A stretch of 64,000 bases of DNA from positions 1-64,000 of the forward strand of contig UCMS01000027.1 in NCBI GenBank assembly GCA_900473805.1. Reading direction: 5' to 3'. Numbering within the stretch: the stretch's first letter is position 1; each line of letters starts with the position of its first letter. The notes under the pieces were generated by a model that worked only from the letters and a program-made list of their open reading frames with translations, had not been told where the DNA came from and ran no database searches. This document shows positions 26,833 to 34,553 of this stretch, one piece after another. This DNA is from Hyphomicrobiales bacterium (GTDB taxonomy: Bacteria > Pseudomonadota > Alphaproteobacteria > Rhizobiales > Rhizobiaceae). The translations under genes were made by a program, and so were the position numbers.

Positions 26833-28122
26833 ATGATCCGCAGATATTTGTTCGACAGGTCCGGTAATTTTGGCCTGATGACGGCATTGTTGATGGTGCC
26901 GCTGGCAGGCGCGGCAGGGTTTGCCCTCGATCTCAGCAATGCACTTCTGGTACGGTCCGATCTACAGGCCAAAGCCGATGCGGCTGCGCTTGCAGCCGTT
27001 GGTCAGGTGTCGACCGGGGTCGCCGAAGCCATGAAGATGGGCGGAGATGGCGAGATCTCCGGTGCTGTTGCGGATGCCAAGAGTGTCTTTCTCGCCCAGT
27101 CCGCATCAAGTGACTACAAGCTCGTCAGCGCAGATGCCGACGTCGTCAAGTCCGGCAACCAGTTGAAAGCTGTGATCTCCTACAAGGCCGAAGTTCCGAC
27201 CACGCTGTCGCGCATCCTCGGCAAGAATGCCGTGACGGTTTCCGGGACCGCAGAGGCTGTCTTCCAGACGGAGACATTTCGCGATTTCTATCTTTTGCTC
27301 GACAACACGCCGTCGATGGGGGTGGGCGCGACACCCGCCGATGTCGATACGATGGTGGCCAATACCGGCGACAAATGCGCCTTCGCCTGCCACATCGTTA
27401 AAGACGGCGTTGTGGACAAGAACAGTTATTACTACCTCGCCAAGAAGCTCGGTGTCACGATCCGCATCGACGTCGTCGCGGCGGCGACCTCGGCCCTGAT
27501 GGAGACTGCCAAGACCTCTCGCAAGAGTTCCAACCAGTACAGGATGGCGGTTTATACTTTTGGGGAGAAGGCCGAAGACACAAAGCTCCTCGAAGTCGCT
27601 TCCCTGACCAGCGACCTCGACTCCGTCAAGACCAAGGCATCGAAGATCGGCCTGATGTCGATCCCCTATCAGGGTTACGACAACGACCAGCAGACCGATT
27701 TCGATCGGGCCCTGTCGAATGTCGGCAAGCTCATGGGAACCTCCGGCACCGGTAGCAATGCCTCGAACCCGGAGAAGATCGTCTTCTTCGTATCCGATGG
27801 CGTGGGCGATGCCTACAAGCCCACGACCTGCACGAAAAAGCTCAATGGCGGCCGTTGCCAGGAACCGATCGACACGACCCAGTGCACCGCTCTGAAGGCG
27901 AAGGGATACCGCATCGCCGTCCTTTACACGACCTATCTGCCGCTTCCGACAAACCAATGGTACAAGGATTGGATCAAGCCGTTCCAGAGCGAGATTCCGA
28001 CCCGCATGCAGGCCTGCGCGTCACCCGGGCTATACTTCGAAGTCAGCCCAAGCCAAGGTATCGCGGAAGCCATGTCAGCCATGTTCCTGAAGATCGTGAA
28101 CACCCCTCGCCTTGCCAGCTAG
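26833..28122 (+). CDS. TadE/TadG-like pilus-associated protein with VWA domain
   Basis: A 429-residue protein: short cytoplasmic start, TadE-like N-terminal membrane helix (residues about 14-36, 'GLMTALLMVPLAGAAGFALDLSNA'), a pseudopilin-like region to about 140, then a von Willebrand A domain whose metal site is the variant 'DNTPSM' (usual DxSxS). Several Cys pairs in the VWA part suggest disulfides outside the membrane. TadG-type proteins assist Flp/Tad pilus assembly. No other tad or flp gene is nearby, so this is an orphan copy. The only ribosome-site sequence lies in a hairpin. Confidence 0.82.
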   Translation: MIRRYLFDRSGNFGLMTALLMVPLAGAAGFALDLSNALLVRSDLQAKADAAALAAVGQVSTGVAEAMKMGGDGEISGAVADAKSVFLAQSASSDYKLVSADADVVKSGNQLKAVISYKAEVPTTLSRILGKNAVTVSGTAEAVFQTETFRDFYLLLDNTPSMGVGATPADVDTMVANTGDKCAFACHIVKDGVVDKNSYYYLAKKLGVTIRIDVVAAATSALMETAKTSRKSSNQYRMAVYTFGEKAEDTKLLEVASLTSDLDSVKTKASKIGLMSIPYQGYDNDQQTDFDRALSNVGKLMGTSGTGSNASNPEKIVFFVSDGVGDAYKPTTCTKKLNGGRCQEPIDTTQCTALKAKGYRIAVLYTTYLPLPTNQWYKDWIKPFQSEIPTRMQACASPGLYFEVSPSQGIAEAMSAMFLKIVNTPRLAS

Positions 28123-28147
28123 CTCCGTCTCGGACTGCCGGCGGGGC

Positions 28148-29263
28148 TCAGAATGGGCGCTGTGAGGCTGGATCCTGGAAGCAGACCTTGTTGCCTTCGC
28201 CGAAGCTCAGTCCGTGTTCTTCGAACGCCCGGCGGATCGCGTTGATCGAAGCCGGGCGCGTCGACCGTTCACCTTCGGCCTCAATGCGGCGGATCGAGGA
28301 GACGGAGATACCCGACAGCGCGGAGAGGTCGCCCAGCGTCCACTGCAGCATCGCCCGCGCTGCCCGGATCTGCATGGGTGTGAGATCATGCCAATCGTCG
28401 TTGGACGGAAGACCATGGTTGGTCAGGTCATCGTGCAACATGATGATCCCGAGCCATTCATGCGAGCGGCCGCCTTTCTTGACGATCGGCACAGCGCGGC
28501 AGTGAAACCACTCGTATTCGCCTGTCATCCGCCGCAGACGCAAATTGACCAAATAGGGCGACAGTGTCCGTACCGCCTGGCCCCAGGCAGCCGCGACGCG
28601 CTGCCGATCTTCCGGGTGGACGGCCTCTAACCAGGCACCACTGGCGACATGGATTTCCAACTGGCCGGTCAAAGCCGTCCAGCCTTGGGAATAGATCGGC
28701 ACGCCATCTGCCGAGGCGCGCCATTCCATGGTCGCAAGCGAGTTAACGAGGGCACGGTACCGCGCGAGCGTATCTTCGATGGTCTCACGGCTCTCATGCT
28801 GCGCTGTGATGTCGATGACGATGCCGACAGAACGGGTTGGCTGCTGGTTGTCGTCGAGAACCACCTCCGAGCGGAAATCGATCCAGCGGACGGTCCTGTC
28901 CGCGCGCACGATGCGAAACCTGCGCTCGACAGGAACGCCGCTTCTGATCATCAGCCAGATGTTTTCCGCCTGTGAACGGTCTTCCGGGTGGGCGAAATCA
29001 CTGATTTCCGCAATTCGGAAATTCGCCGTCGGACCGAGCCCCAGCAAACGCAACAAACCAGAACTGGGACAGCACATACCGCTCATGCTGTCACAGGACC
29101 AAAATCCCATGGTGCCGCGATCTTCAGCCAACTTCAGGTAATGAGTCACGACCGCGTCGCGGGCAAGCGTGACGCTGTTCCTCACATCTGGCTGTCCGCT
29201 GTCTTTCGAGGTACCCGAGCCAGATGTGAATTGGAAAAGCATTTCGAAAGGGTTGGCATTCAT
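28148..29263 (-). CDS. PAS-PAS-XRE transcriptional regulator
   Basis: A 371-residue soluble protein with two PAS domains (about 45-150 with 'RFRIVRADRTVRWIDFRSEVV', and 165-275 with 'RLRRMTGEYEWFHCRAVPI') and a C-terminal Cro/CI-type helix-turn-helix (about 297-350, 'IRAARAMLQWTLGDLSALSGISVSSIRRIE'). No membrane segment. It probably senses a small ligand or redox state in the cytoplasm and binds DNA. 'SMSGMCCPSSGLLRLLG' in the first PAS domain carries two adjacent Cys. GGGGAATTGAAAC precedes the start. Convergent with the TadG-like gene; no target is evident. Confidence 0.82.
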   Translation of the reverse strand: MNANPFEMLFQFTSGSGTSKDSGQPDVRNSVTLARDAVVTHYLKLAEDRGTMGFWSCDSMSGMCCPSSGLLRLLGLGPTANFRIAEISDFAHPEDRSQAENIWLMIRSGVPVERRFRIVRADRTVRWIDFRSEVVLDDNQQPTRSVGIVIDITAQHESRETIEDTLARYRALVNSLATMEWRASADGVPIYSQGWTALTGQLEIHVASGAWLEAVHPEDRQRVAAAWGQAVRTLSPYLVNLRLRRMTGEYEWFHCRAVPIVKKGGRSHEWLGIIMLHDDLTNHGLPSNDDWHDLTPMQIRAARAMLQWTLGDLSALSGISVSSIRRIEAEGERSTRPASINAIRRAFEEHGLSFGEGNKVCFQDPASQRPF

Positions 29264-29530
29264 GTTTCAATTCCCCGTCCAAGGGACAAAGGATCTTTGC
29301 AGGATTTGCGACTAAAACGCTAGCGCGGCCCAATTGTGGCGGCAAGCCCTTTGCCACCGGGATCAGGGTGCATTTCATGCAACACAGATATTCTGCGGTG
29401 GCCATAGACAGGATTGCGTGAGCTTCTTGTTTTCGGGGTGGGATGCGACACTTGTCGCGAAGCCTTCCTCATGGCAGGACTGCGGCAGTCGCCGGCACTG
29501 ATGCCCGCGTCGCCTTTGAGAGAGAAATGA

Positions 29531-29698
29531 ATGTCGAACGTCATCAAGTTCGAGCGCCCGCCGGAACCCAAAGCGCCGAAGCCGAAGAAGACACTTTCCC
29601 CAACGCTTCGCAAAGCGATGATCTGGGGAGGCATCGTGCTCGCCTTCGTGGCCGCCTGGGGCTATTTCACCCTTTTCGGCGGTACAATGGGGGGCTGA
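29531..29698 (+). CDS. Small single-helix membrane protein, 55 residues
   Basis: ATG at 29531 opens a 55-codon frame to a TGA at 29696-29698. The N-terminal half is basic and proline/lysine-rich ('FERPPEPKAPKPKK'), followed by one hydrophobic helix (about residues 29-48, 'AMIWGGIVLAFVAAWGYFTL') and a glycine-rich tail. It looks like the small inner-membrane proteins of this shape common in Rhizobiales. A purine-rich GAGAGAGAAATGA precedes the start. Its stop abuts the stop of the convergent kinase gene with no spacer (TGATCA). Upstream 29264-29530 contains GCGACA-CT-TGTCGC (29445-29458), a possible operator. Function unknown. Confidence 0.7.
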   Translation: MSNVIKFERPPEPKAPKPKKTLSPTLRKAMIWGGIVLAFVAAWGYFTLFGGTMGG

Positions 29699-30619
29699 TC
29701 ACCCCTCGTGCCCCTGCACCGCCTGGAGGACGAGCGCGCCGCGTGCGCCGATCACTTTTCCGGCCAACAAAGCGCCGGCCTGCGCCGCCTCGCGCATGGA
29801 TGCTCCTGTGAGTTCGGCCGCCAGGTAACCCGCGTTGAAGCTGTCACCCGCTGCAGTCGTGTCGACCACCGCCGCGGCAGCCGGCACCGGAACTGTCGCC
29901 ACCGCGCCGATGGCGTCGACGATCGTGACATCACCGGGGCCGTTCTTGACGACCACCCGCGCCGTACCCTGACTTCGATAGCGTTCGGCTGTCTCGACAG
30001 GCGAGGCATCTCCGAAATGCGTCGCTTCGTCATCGAACGAGGGAAGGCAAAGACCACTGACCGCTGCTGCACGGTGGATCCAGCCGCGCATGGTGTCAGC
30101 GCTTTCCCACAGCCGGGGGCGAAGATTGGGATCGAACACCACTTTTCCACCGCGGCCGGCGAATTGAGAAAGGACCTCAAGGAGGGCCGCGCGATCGGTC
30201 GGCGACAAGATCGCAAGCGTGATGCCAGACCAGTAGGCGACATCTGCGCCCTCAAGCGCCTTGGCAATGGCGGCAGGATCGCTGGCGAGCCGCCTTGCGG
30301 CGCTGTCGTTGCGCCAGTAGGTGAAGCTGCGTTCCCCGTCCTTCAGGCTGATGTAGTAGAGACCAATGGTCTTGTCGGAGAGCCGCCGAACGTGCCCGGT
30401 CCCGATCCCCTCCCCCGATAGAAAATCCAGAAGACGATCGGAAAGCAGATCCGTCCCGATGGCCGTCAAATAGTCGACATCCCAGTCCATGCCGAGGCTG
30501 CGCCGCAGGTACCATGCCGTGTTCAACGTATCACCGGCAAACCCCATTGTGAGCACGCCGGGCTCCCCCGTCTCCGACAGTTCCCCCATGCATTCGCCAA
30601 TCGCGACGATCCGTGCCAT
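29699..30619 (-). CDS. PfkB-family sugar kinase (2-keto-3-deoxygluconate kinase-like)
   Basis: A 306-residue ribokinase-fold enzyme. N-terminal 'GECMGELSETG' and the PfkB signature with catalytic Asp, 'TTAAGDSFNAGYLAAEL', are clear; 'VVVKNGPGDV' contributes to the nucleotide site. The pattern is closest to 2-keto-3-deoxygluconate kinase, which phosphorylates KDG for Entner-Doudoroff-type cleavage, but other ketosugars are possible. GGGAGGAGCAACAGC before the ATG at 30619 sets the start. It follows the lyase-like gene at 108 bases on the same strand; whether the two work together is not evident. Confidence 0.8.
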   Translation of the reverse strand: MARIVAIGECMGELSETGEPGVLTMGFAGDTLNTAWYLRRSLGMDWDVDYLTAIGTDLLSDRLLDFLSGEGIGTGHVRRLSDKTIGLYYISLKDGERSFTYWRNDSAARRLASDPAAIAKALEGADVAYWSGITLAILSPTDRAALLEVLSQFAGRGGKVVFDPNLRPRLWESADTMRGWIHRAAAVSGLCLPSFDDEATHFGDASPVETAERYRSQGTARVVVKNGPGDVTIVDAIGAVATVPVPAAAAVVDTTAAGDSFNAGYLAAELTGASMREAAQAGALLAGKVIGARGALVLQAVQGHEG

Positions 30620-30727
30620 GCTGTTGCTCCTCCCACGCATTGCGTCTGGTGATAAAGCGCCCGGCGCTCGCCGTCGACCGCAATTTGCGCCACACATGCG
30701 TCTGACCCGCCGCCGTTGGGGCGGGCG

Positions 30728-32248
30728 TCAGAGGGCGAAGAACTCGTCGAAGACCGGGAGAGGCGCTTCCGAGACGATGCGCCTGATCGTCGGCGGTGCC
30801 GCAAGATCGTCCTCCAAAGCCTCGACTTCGGACGAGAGCGGCCGATCGGAGCGATAGAAGGCTGAATGCCTGCGTGTGACCTCCTGCAGAAAGCCGGCGA
30901 TGCCCTCGGGCTGATCCCCGAGAATATCGTTGCCCTGAGCCGCAAAAAGGGCCTCAAGGGCTGCCATGCGCTTGAGAGCCTCCACCTGGCGCTCGAAACG
31001 TTCGACGATCAGAGGCAGGAACGCCGCTTCGTCTTCGATGCCGCCTGCGACCACCAACGACTGTGGAGACAAGGCGGCGGTCATGGAGGTGACGCGCATG
31101 TAGAGATCTCCGACCAGTTTCAGCGCCGGGCCGAAACCCGTTGCGACCGCGCCGCCCGGCACGAGATTGACGGGCAGGTCGCGTCGGCCGCCATTGGCCA
31201 GCAGGACGCAACGGTTGAACACGTTGCGCGCAACGTGAGCGATCACTAATTGGCCCGCCTGCATGGCAATGGCCACCTCAAGGGGCAGCGAACCACCGGA
31301 TGTCAGAACCTCTCCCTCAACGACGACGGGATTATCGTCACTGCGACCGGTCGCCTTGAGGATCACGGCGCCGATGCGCGAGATTTCCGCGACCGCGACA
31401 CCAAATATCTGCGGCAGCATACGCAGGCTGAGGGGATCCTGCACATGCGAGGCGTCGTTCCAGCGCCAATCGGCCGAGGTTTGCGTCAACCAGCTTCCAA
31501 TCTGGGACTGGGTGTTGCAGCCGACGGTTATGGCGGAACGCCATGGCGCGCGAGCGGCACCCAGCGTCGCGGACGACATCAGCGCGGTCGCCATCATCAC
31601 ACGCAGCACGCGGGCGGCATCGCGCACGGCGACGGCGCTCGCCGCATAGCCGACGCCATTGACAGAAAGCGAGGCGAGGGCGTCGCGGGGCGCGAGCTTG
31701 ATCGGCACCATGCCAAGTTCGGTAAAGACATCGGCCGTCTTGCGACGCAGGCCACGGTAATAGACTTCGCCGACACCGGTCAGCACGGACCCGATCTGTC
31801 CCATCAGGCCGATATCGGCGCAACCGATAGAGCCGGTGCGGCGCACCACCGGAATGACATCCCGGTCCAGCAAAGACGCGAAGGCTCCGACCAGTTCGGG
31901 CGAACAGCCGGAGTAACCGGTCAGTGCCGTATTGATGCGGATGGCGATGGCTTTGCGCACGGTCGGTATTGGGAAAGGCGCACCCGTGCCGAAATGGTGG
32001 GCGTGGACAAGACCGAGATTGAACTGCTCCAACTCGTCATCGCTCCAGTCCGTGTCCTTCATCGCCCCGACGCCGGTGTTGGCGCCGTATATTGTCTCTC
32101 CCCTGGCGATGGCCGCTTCCAGACCGCTCCGGCCCGCGCGGACACGGCTCATGCCTTCGGGACTAAGGGTGACGGCGACAGTGCCGGTGCCAATCGCATC
32201 GAGAGCAGCAAAATCGAGAGGCTTGGCATCAAGGACAACGGTTTTCAC
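30728..32248 (-). CDS. Histidine/aromatic ammonia-lyase homologue lacking the MIO triad
   Basis: A 506-residue member of the HAL/PAL family by length and motifs: Tyr54 in 'IYGANTGVG', His82 in 'LVHAHHFGTG', Asn197 in 'SLSVNGVG' and Arg276 in 'SLRMLPQ' are at conserved places. The Ala-Ser-Gly that cyclises to the MIO cofactor is replaced: after 'GSIG' (139-142) come Cys143-Ala144-Asp145. The Tyr of the usual 'QDPYSLR' is Leu273 and 'GGNFH' reads 'GGSLP'. It therefore cannot work by the standard MIO mechanism; acid-base 1,2-elimination as in ergothionase is one possibility (inference). The start is GTG with a weak ribosome site. Upstream gap of 172 bases shows nothing clear. Confidence 0.8.
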   Translation of the reverse strand: MKTVVLDAKPLDFAALDAIGTGTVAVTLSPEGMSRVRAGRSGLEAAIARGETIYGANTGVGAMKDTDWSDDELEQFNLGLVHAHHFGTGAPFPIPTVRKAIAIRINTALTGYSGCSPELVGAFASLLDRDVIPVVRRTGSIGCADIGLMGQIGSVLTGVGEVYYRGLRRKTADVFTELGMVPIKLAPRDALASLSVNGVGYAASAVAVRDAARVLRVMMATALMSSATLGAARAPWRSAITVGCNTQSQIGSWLTQTSADWRWNDASHVQDPLSLRMLPQIFGVAVAEISRIGAVILKATGRSDDNPVVVEGEVLTSGGSLPLEVAIAMQAGQLVIAHVARNVFNRCVLLANGGRRDLPVNLVPGGAVATGFGPALKLVGDLYMRVTSMTAALSPQSLVVAGGIEDEAAFLPLIVERFERQVEALKRMAALEALFAAQGNDILGDQPEGIAGFLQEVTRRHSAFYRSDRPLSSEVEALEDDLAAPPTIRRIVSEAPLPVFDEFFAL

Positions 32249-32420
32249 GGGATGGAGTGTCTCTGGCAGGAGGGTAGCGATCGGAGAAGGGCTTTACAGC
32301 ATCATGCTACAGGGACCTTGCGCCGCGCAGGCGGCAAATATCGCAGTATCCCGCTCCGCATGCGACGCCGTGCGGGCGACAGCCATTTCCCGAGACAGCT
32401 CGCATCCGTTCCAGCAGATC

Positions 32421-33227
32421 CTACTTCTCCGCGCAGATGGCGTAGCGATGCTGGGTCGCGCGCTCCAGTCCCTTCAACAGGGAAAAATTTCGCCGCTGCG
32501 TACGATGAATTGCCGACATATTGCGGTCAATCGTGACTTTGGTGAAACCGGCCTCCATCAGCAGAGCCGCGACCGCGTCCGCCCGCGCCCCCTTGGAAAA
32601 ATAGACGGACGATAGGATCCGGTTGTGGGTTTCCGCCATCTCCGCGTTCAACGGCCCATGGACGGCGTCCCGGGCGAGACCGAGGCGTGCTGCGAACCCA
32701 GTCAGCTGTTTCAGCAGCCGCGTGAGCGGCGACGGGTTCACGAAGTCGCCATCGACGACGAGGACCTTACCGCCGGGCTTGAGCACACGGTGCCATTCGC
32801 GGAAACACGAAAGCGGATCGACCAACGTCCAGACGAGGTGACGGTTGGTGATCACATCATAGGAGGCGTCCGGCTCCATCGTGCGTTCCGCATCGCCCAC
32901 CAGGAAGCGGATCTTGCGTCCCCGCGCAGCGGCCTTCGCCCGCGCGCGCTCGAGCATCGGCTCGGACCAGTCGAGTCCCGTCACCTGAAATTCGAGATCG
33001 TCGAGCAGGTGCGACACGACGGCTGTGCCGCAGGCAAGATCAAGGGCCGTCCTGCCGTCGCCGTTGCCCAGATGCTTCCGCAGCAGATCGTGCCATGCGC
33101 GACGCTCGTCTTCGGAAAAGATCTCATGGCCAGGTTGCGTATCGAATGTCTCGGCACGACGTGACCAATAGGCTTTGATCTCGTCGCGAAGGTCGTGATT
33201 GGAAAGCGAGCTAACGGCTTGCATCAT
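32421..33227 (-). CDS. Class I SAM-dependent methyltransferase
   Basis: A 268-residue soluble enzyme with the SAM-binding motif I 'ALDLACGTAVVSHLL' (residues 61-75), acidic motif II 'VTGLDWSEPML' and 'VLKPGGKVLVVDGDF' (motif III/IV), a methyltransf_11/25-type fold. Substrate unknown. It is divergent from an iron-siderophore importer, with the only iron operator in the 112-base gap between them, so it may be iron-regulated and might modify a siderophore or help release iron (inference). Two tandem ATG codons (33227 and 33224) are possible starts; the ribosome site is weak. Confidence 0.82.
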   Translation of the reverse strand: MMQAVSSLSNHDLRDEIKAYWSRRAETFDTQPGHEIFSEDERRAWHDLLRKHLGNGDGRTALDLACGTAVVSHLLDDLEFQVTGLDWSEPMLERARAKAAARGRKIRFLVGDAERTMEPDASYDVITNRHLVWTLVDPLSCFREWHRVLKPGGKVLVVDGDFVNPSPLTRLLKQLTGFAARLGLARDAVHGPLNAEMAETHNRILSSVYFSKGARADAVAALLMEAGFTKVTIDRNMSAIHRTQRRNFSLLKGLERATQHRYAICAEK

Positions 33228-33279
33228 ATGAGTCTTTCAAAGGCGAAACTGAGGTTGGAACACTTCTAAAAGATATTTC

Positions 33280-33308
33280 TTGACTATGAAAGTCATAAAA
33301 ACGTAGAT
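33280..33308 (+). promoter_or_regulatory. Iron-responsive operator (RirA-type IRO) over the siderophore-importer promoter
   Basis: TGACTATGAAAGTCA at 33281-33295 is TGA-N9-TCA, the iron-responsive operator of RirA in rhizobia, and also a five-base inverted repeat. It overlaps a -35 box TTGACT (33280-33285); a weak -10 GTAGAT lies 17 bases on (33303-33308). Repression under iron sufficiency is expected. Confidence 0.65.
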
Positions 33309-33339
33309 CACCGCACAATCGCAAACAGGAGATAGAACC

Positions 33340-34479
33340 GTGTTCAAGATGGAGAAGGTGGCCTCCGCCGCCGCGATTTCGCTCGCCCTTTTTTCCGGCG
33401 TCGCTTTCGCCGGTGAGACAGTAAAGATCAAGGATATCACCGGCCGTGAGGTCGAGGTGAGCGTTCCGGTCGAACGCGTCATCCTCGGCGAGGGCCGGCA
33501 GATCTACTTCACCGCAGCGCTCGACACGGAAAAGCCCTTCGGGCGCGTTGTCGGCTGGCGCGACGATTTCAAGAAGGCCGATCTCGACGGATACAACATC
33601 TACCTCCAGAAGTTCCCGGAGATGGAGAAGATCCCCACCTTTGGCGGCATGAAGGACGGCACCTTCGACATCGAGCAGGCCGTGGCTCTGAAGCCCGACG
33701 TCATCATCATGAACACGGAAGCCAAGGCGGCAACCGAAGAAAGCGGCTATATCGAAAAGCTTGCTGCCGTCGGTATACCGCTGGTCTATATCGATTTCCG
33801 TGAAAAGCCCATGGAGCACACCGATGATTCCATGCGCATCATCGGCAAGCTGTTCGGCAAGGAAGAGCGTGCCGAAGAATTCGTGAAGTTCCATGACGAG
33901 CAGATCGCCCGCGTCACCGATGTGCTGGCGAAGCAGTCGGACCTCAAGAAGCCCGTTGTCTTCATGGAACGCGCCGGTGGTTATTCCGACGATTGCTGCA
34001 TGTCCTTCGGCAACGAAAACTTCGGCAAGATGGTCGAGCTTGCTGGCGGCGTGAACATGGCCAAGGATATCATCCCGGGCACGTTCGGAACGGTCAATCC
34101 GGAACAGATCATCGCCTCCAATCCCGACCAGGTGATCGTGACGGGCTCCAACTGGGAGCTTTATGTCCCCGGCGGCAAGTGGATCGGCGTCGGACCGGGT
34201 GCCGACAAGGCAGAGGCTGAGCGCAAGCTCGCCGATCTGATGACGCGTCCGGCCTTTACCGACATTAAGGCGGTCAAGGACGGCAATGTCCACGCCATCT
34301 GGCACCAGTTCTACAACAGCCCGTACCAGTTCGTCGCCGTTCAGCAGATTGCCAAGTGGCTGCACCCTGACCTGTTCAAGGACCTCGACGCCGACAAGAC
34401 CTTCCAGGAACTGCACACCCGCTTCCTGCCGGTCGAATACAAGCCGGGTTACTTCGCCTCGCTGAAGGCCGGATCGTAA
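33340..34479 (+). CDS. Iron-siderophore-type ABC transporter substrate-binding protein
   Basis: A 379-residue cluster A binding protein (FepB/FhuD fold) with a signal peptide (residues 1-26, cleavage after AFA). It begins the mature chain with 'VKIKDITGREVEVSVPVERV', the family hallmark, and has 'ALKPDVIIMN' and 'IIASNPDQVIVTG'. 'GGYSDDCCMSFGNENFG' holds two adjacent Cys. No lipobox. The start is GTG at 33340 with AGGAG eight bases before. It carries a ferric chelate, or cobalamin/haem-like ligand, in the periplasm; the iron operator favours iron. A GCGA-capped hairpin follows. Confidence 0.9.
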   Translation: MFKMEKVASAAAISLALFSGVAFAGETVKIKDITGREVEVSVPVERVILGEGRQIYFTAALDTEKPFGRVVGWRDDFKKADLDGYNIYLQKFPEMEKIPTFGGMKDGTFDIEQAVALKPDVIIMNTEAKAATEESGYIEKLAAVGIPLVYIDFREKPMEHTDDSMRIIGKLFGKEERAEEFVKFHDEQIARVTDVLAKQSDLKKPVVFMERAGGYSDDCCMSFGNENFGKMVELAGGVNMAKDIIPGTFGTVNPEQIIASNPDQVIVTGSNWELYVPGGKWIGVGPGADKAEAERKLADLMTRPAFTDIKAVKDGNVHAIWHQFYNSPYQFVAVQQIAKWLHPDLFKDLDADKTFQELHTRFLPVEYKPGYFASLKAGS

Positions 34480-34489
34480 GTTCGAACGT

Positions 34490-34511
34490 GGCCGGCGGGC
34501 GACCGCCGGCC
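34490..34511 (+). other. Hairpin after the siderophore-binding-protein gene
   Basis: GGCCGGCGG (34490-34498) pairs perfectly with 34503-34511 around the GNRA tetraloop GCGA. No U-tract follows before the permease start at 34554. Likely intercistronic stabilising stem. Confidence 0.65.
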
Positions 34512-34553
34512 TTCTGCCTCCGTGGCAACATACTTTATAGCAGGACCCATCCC

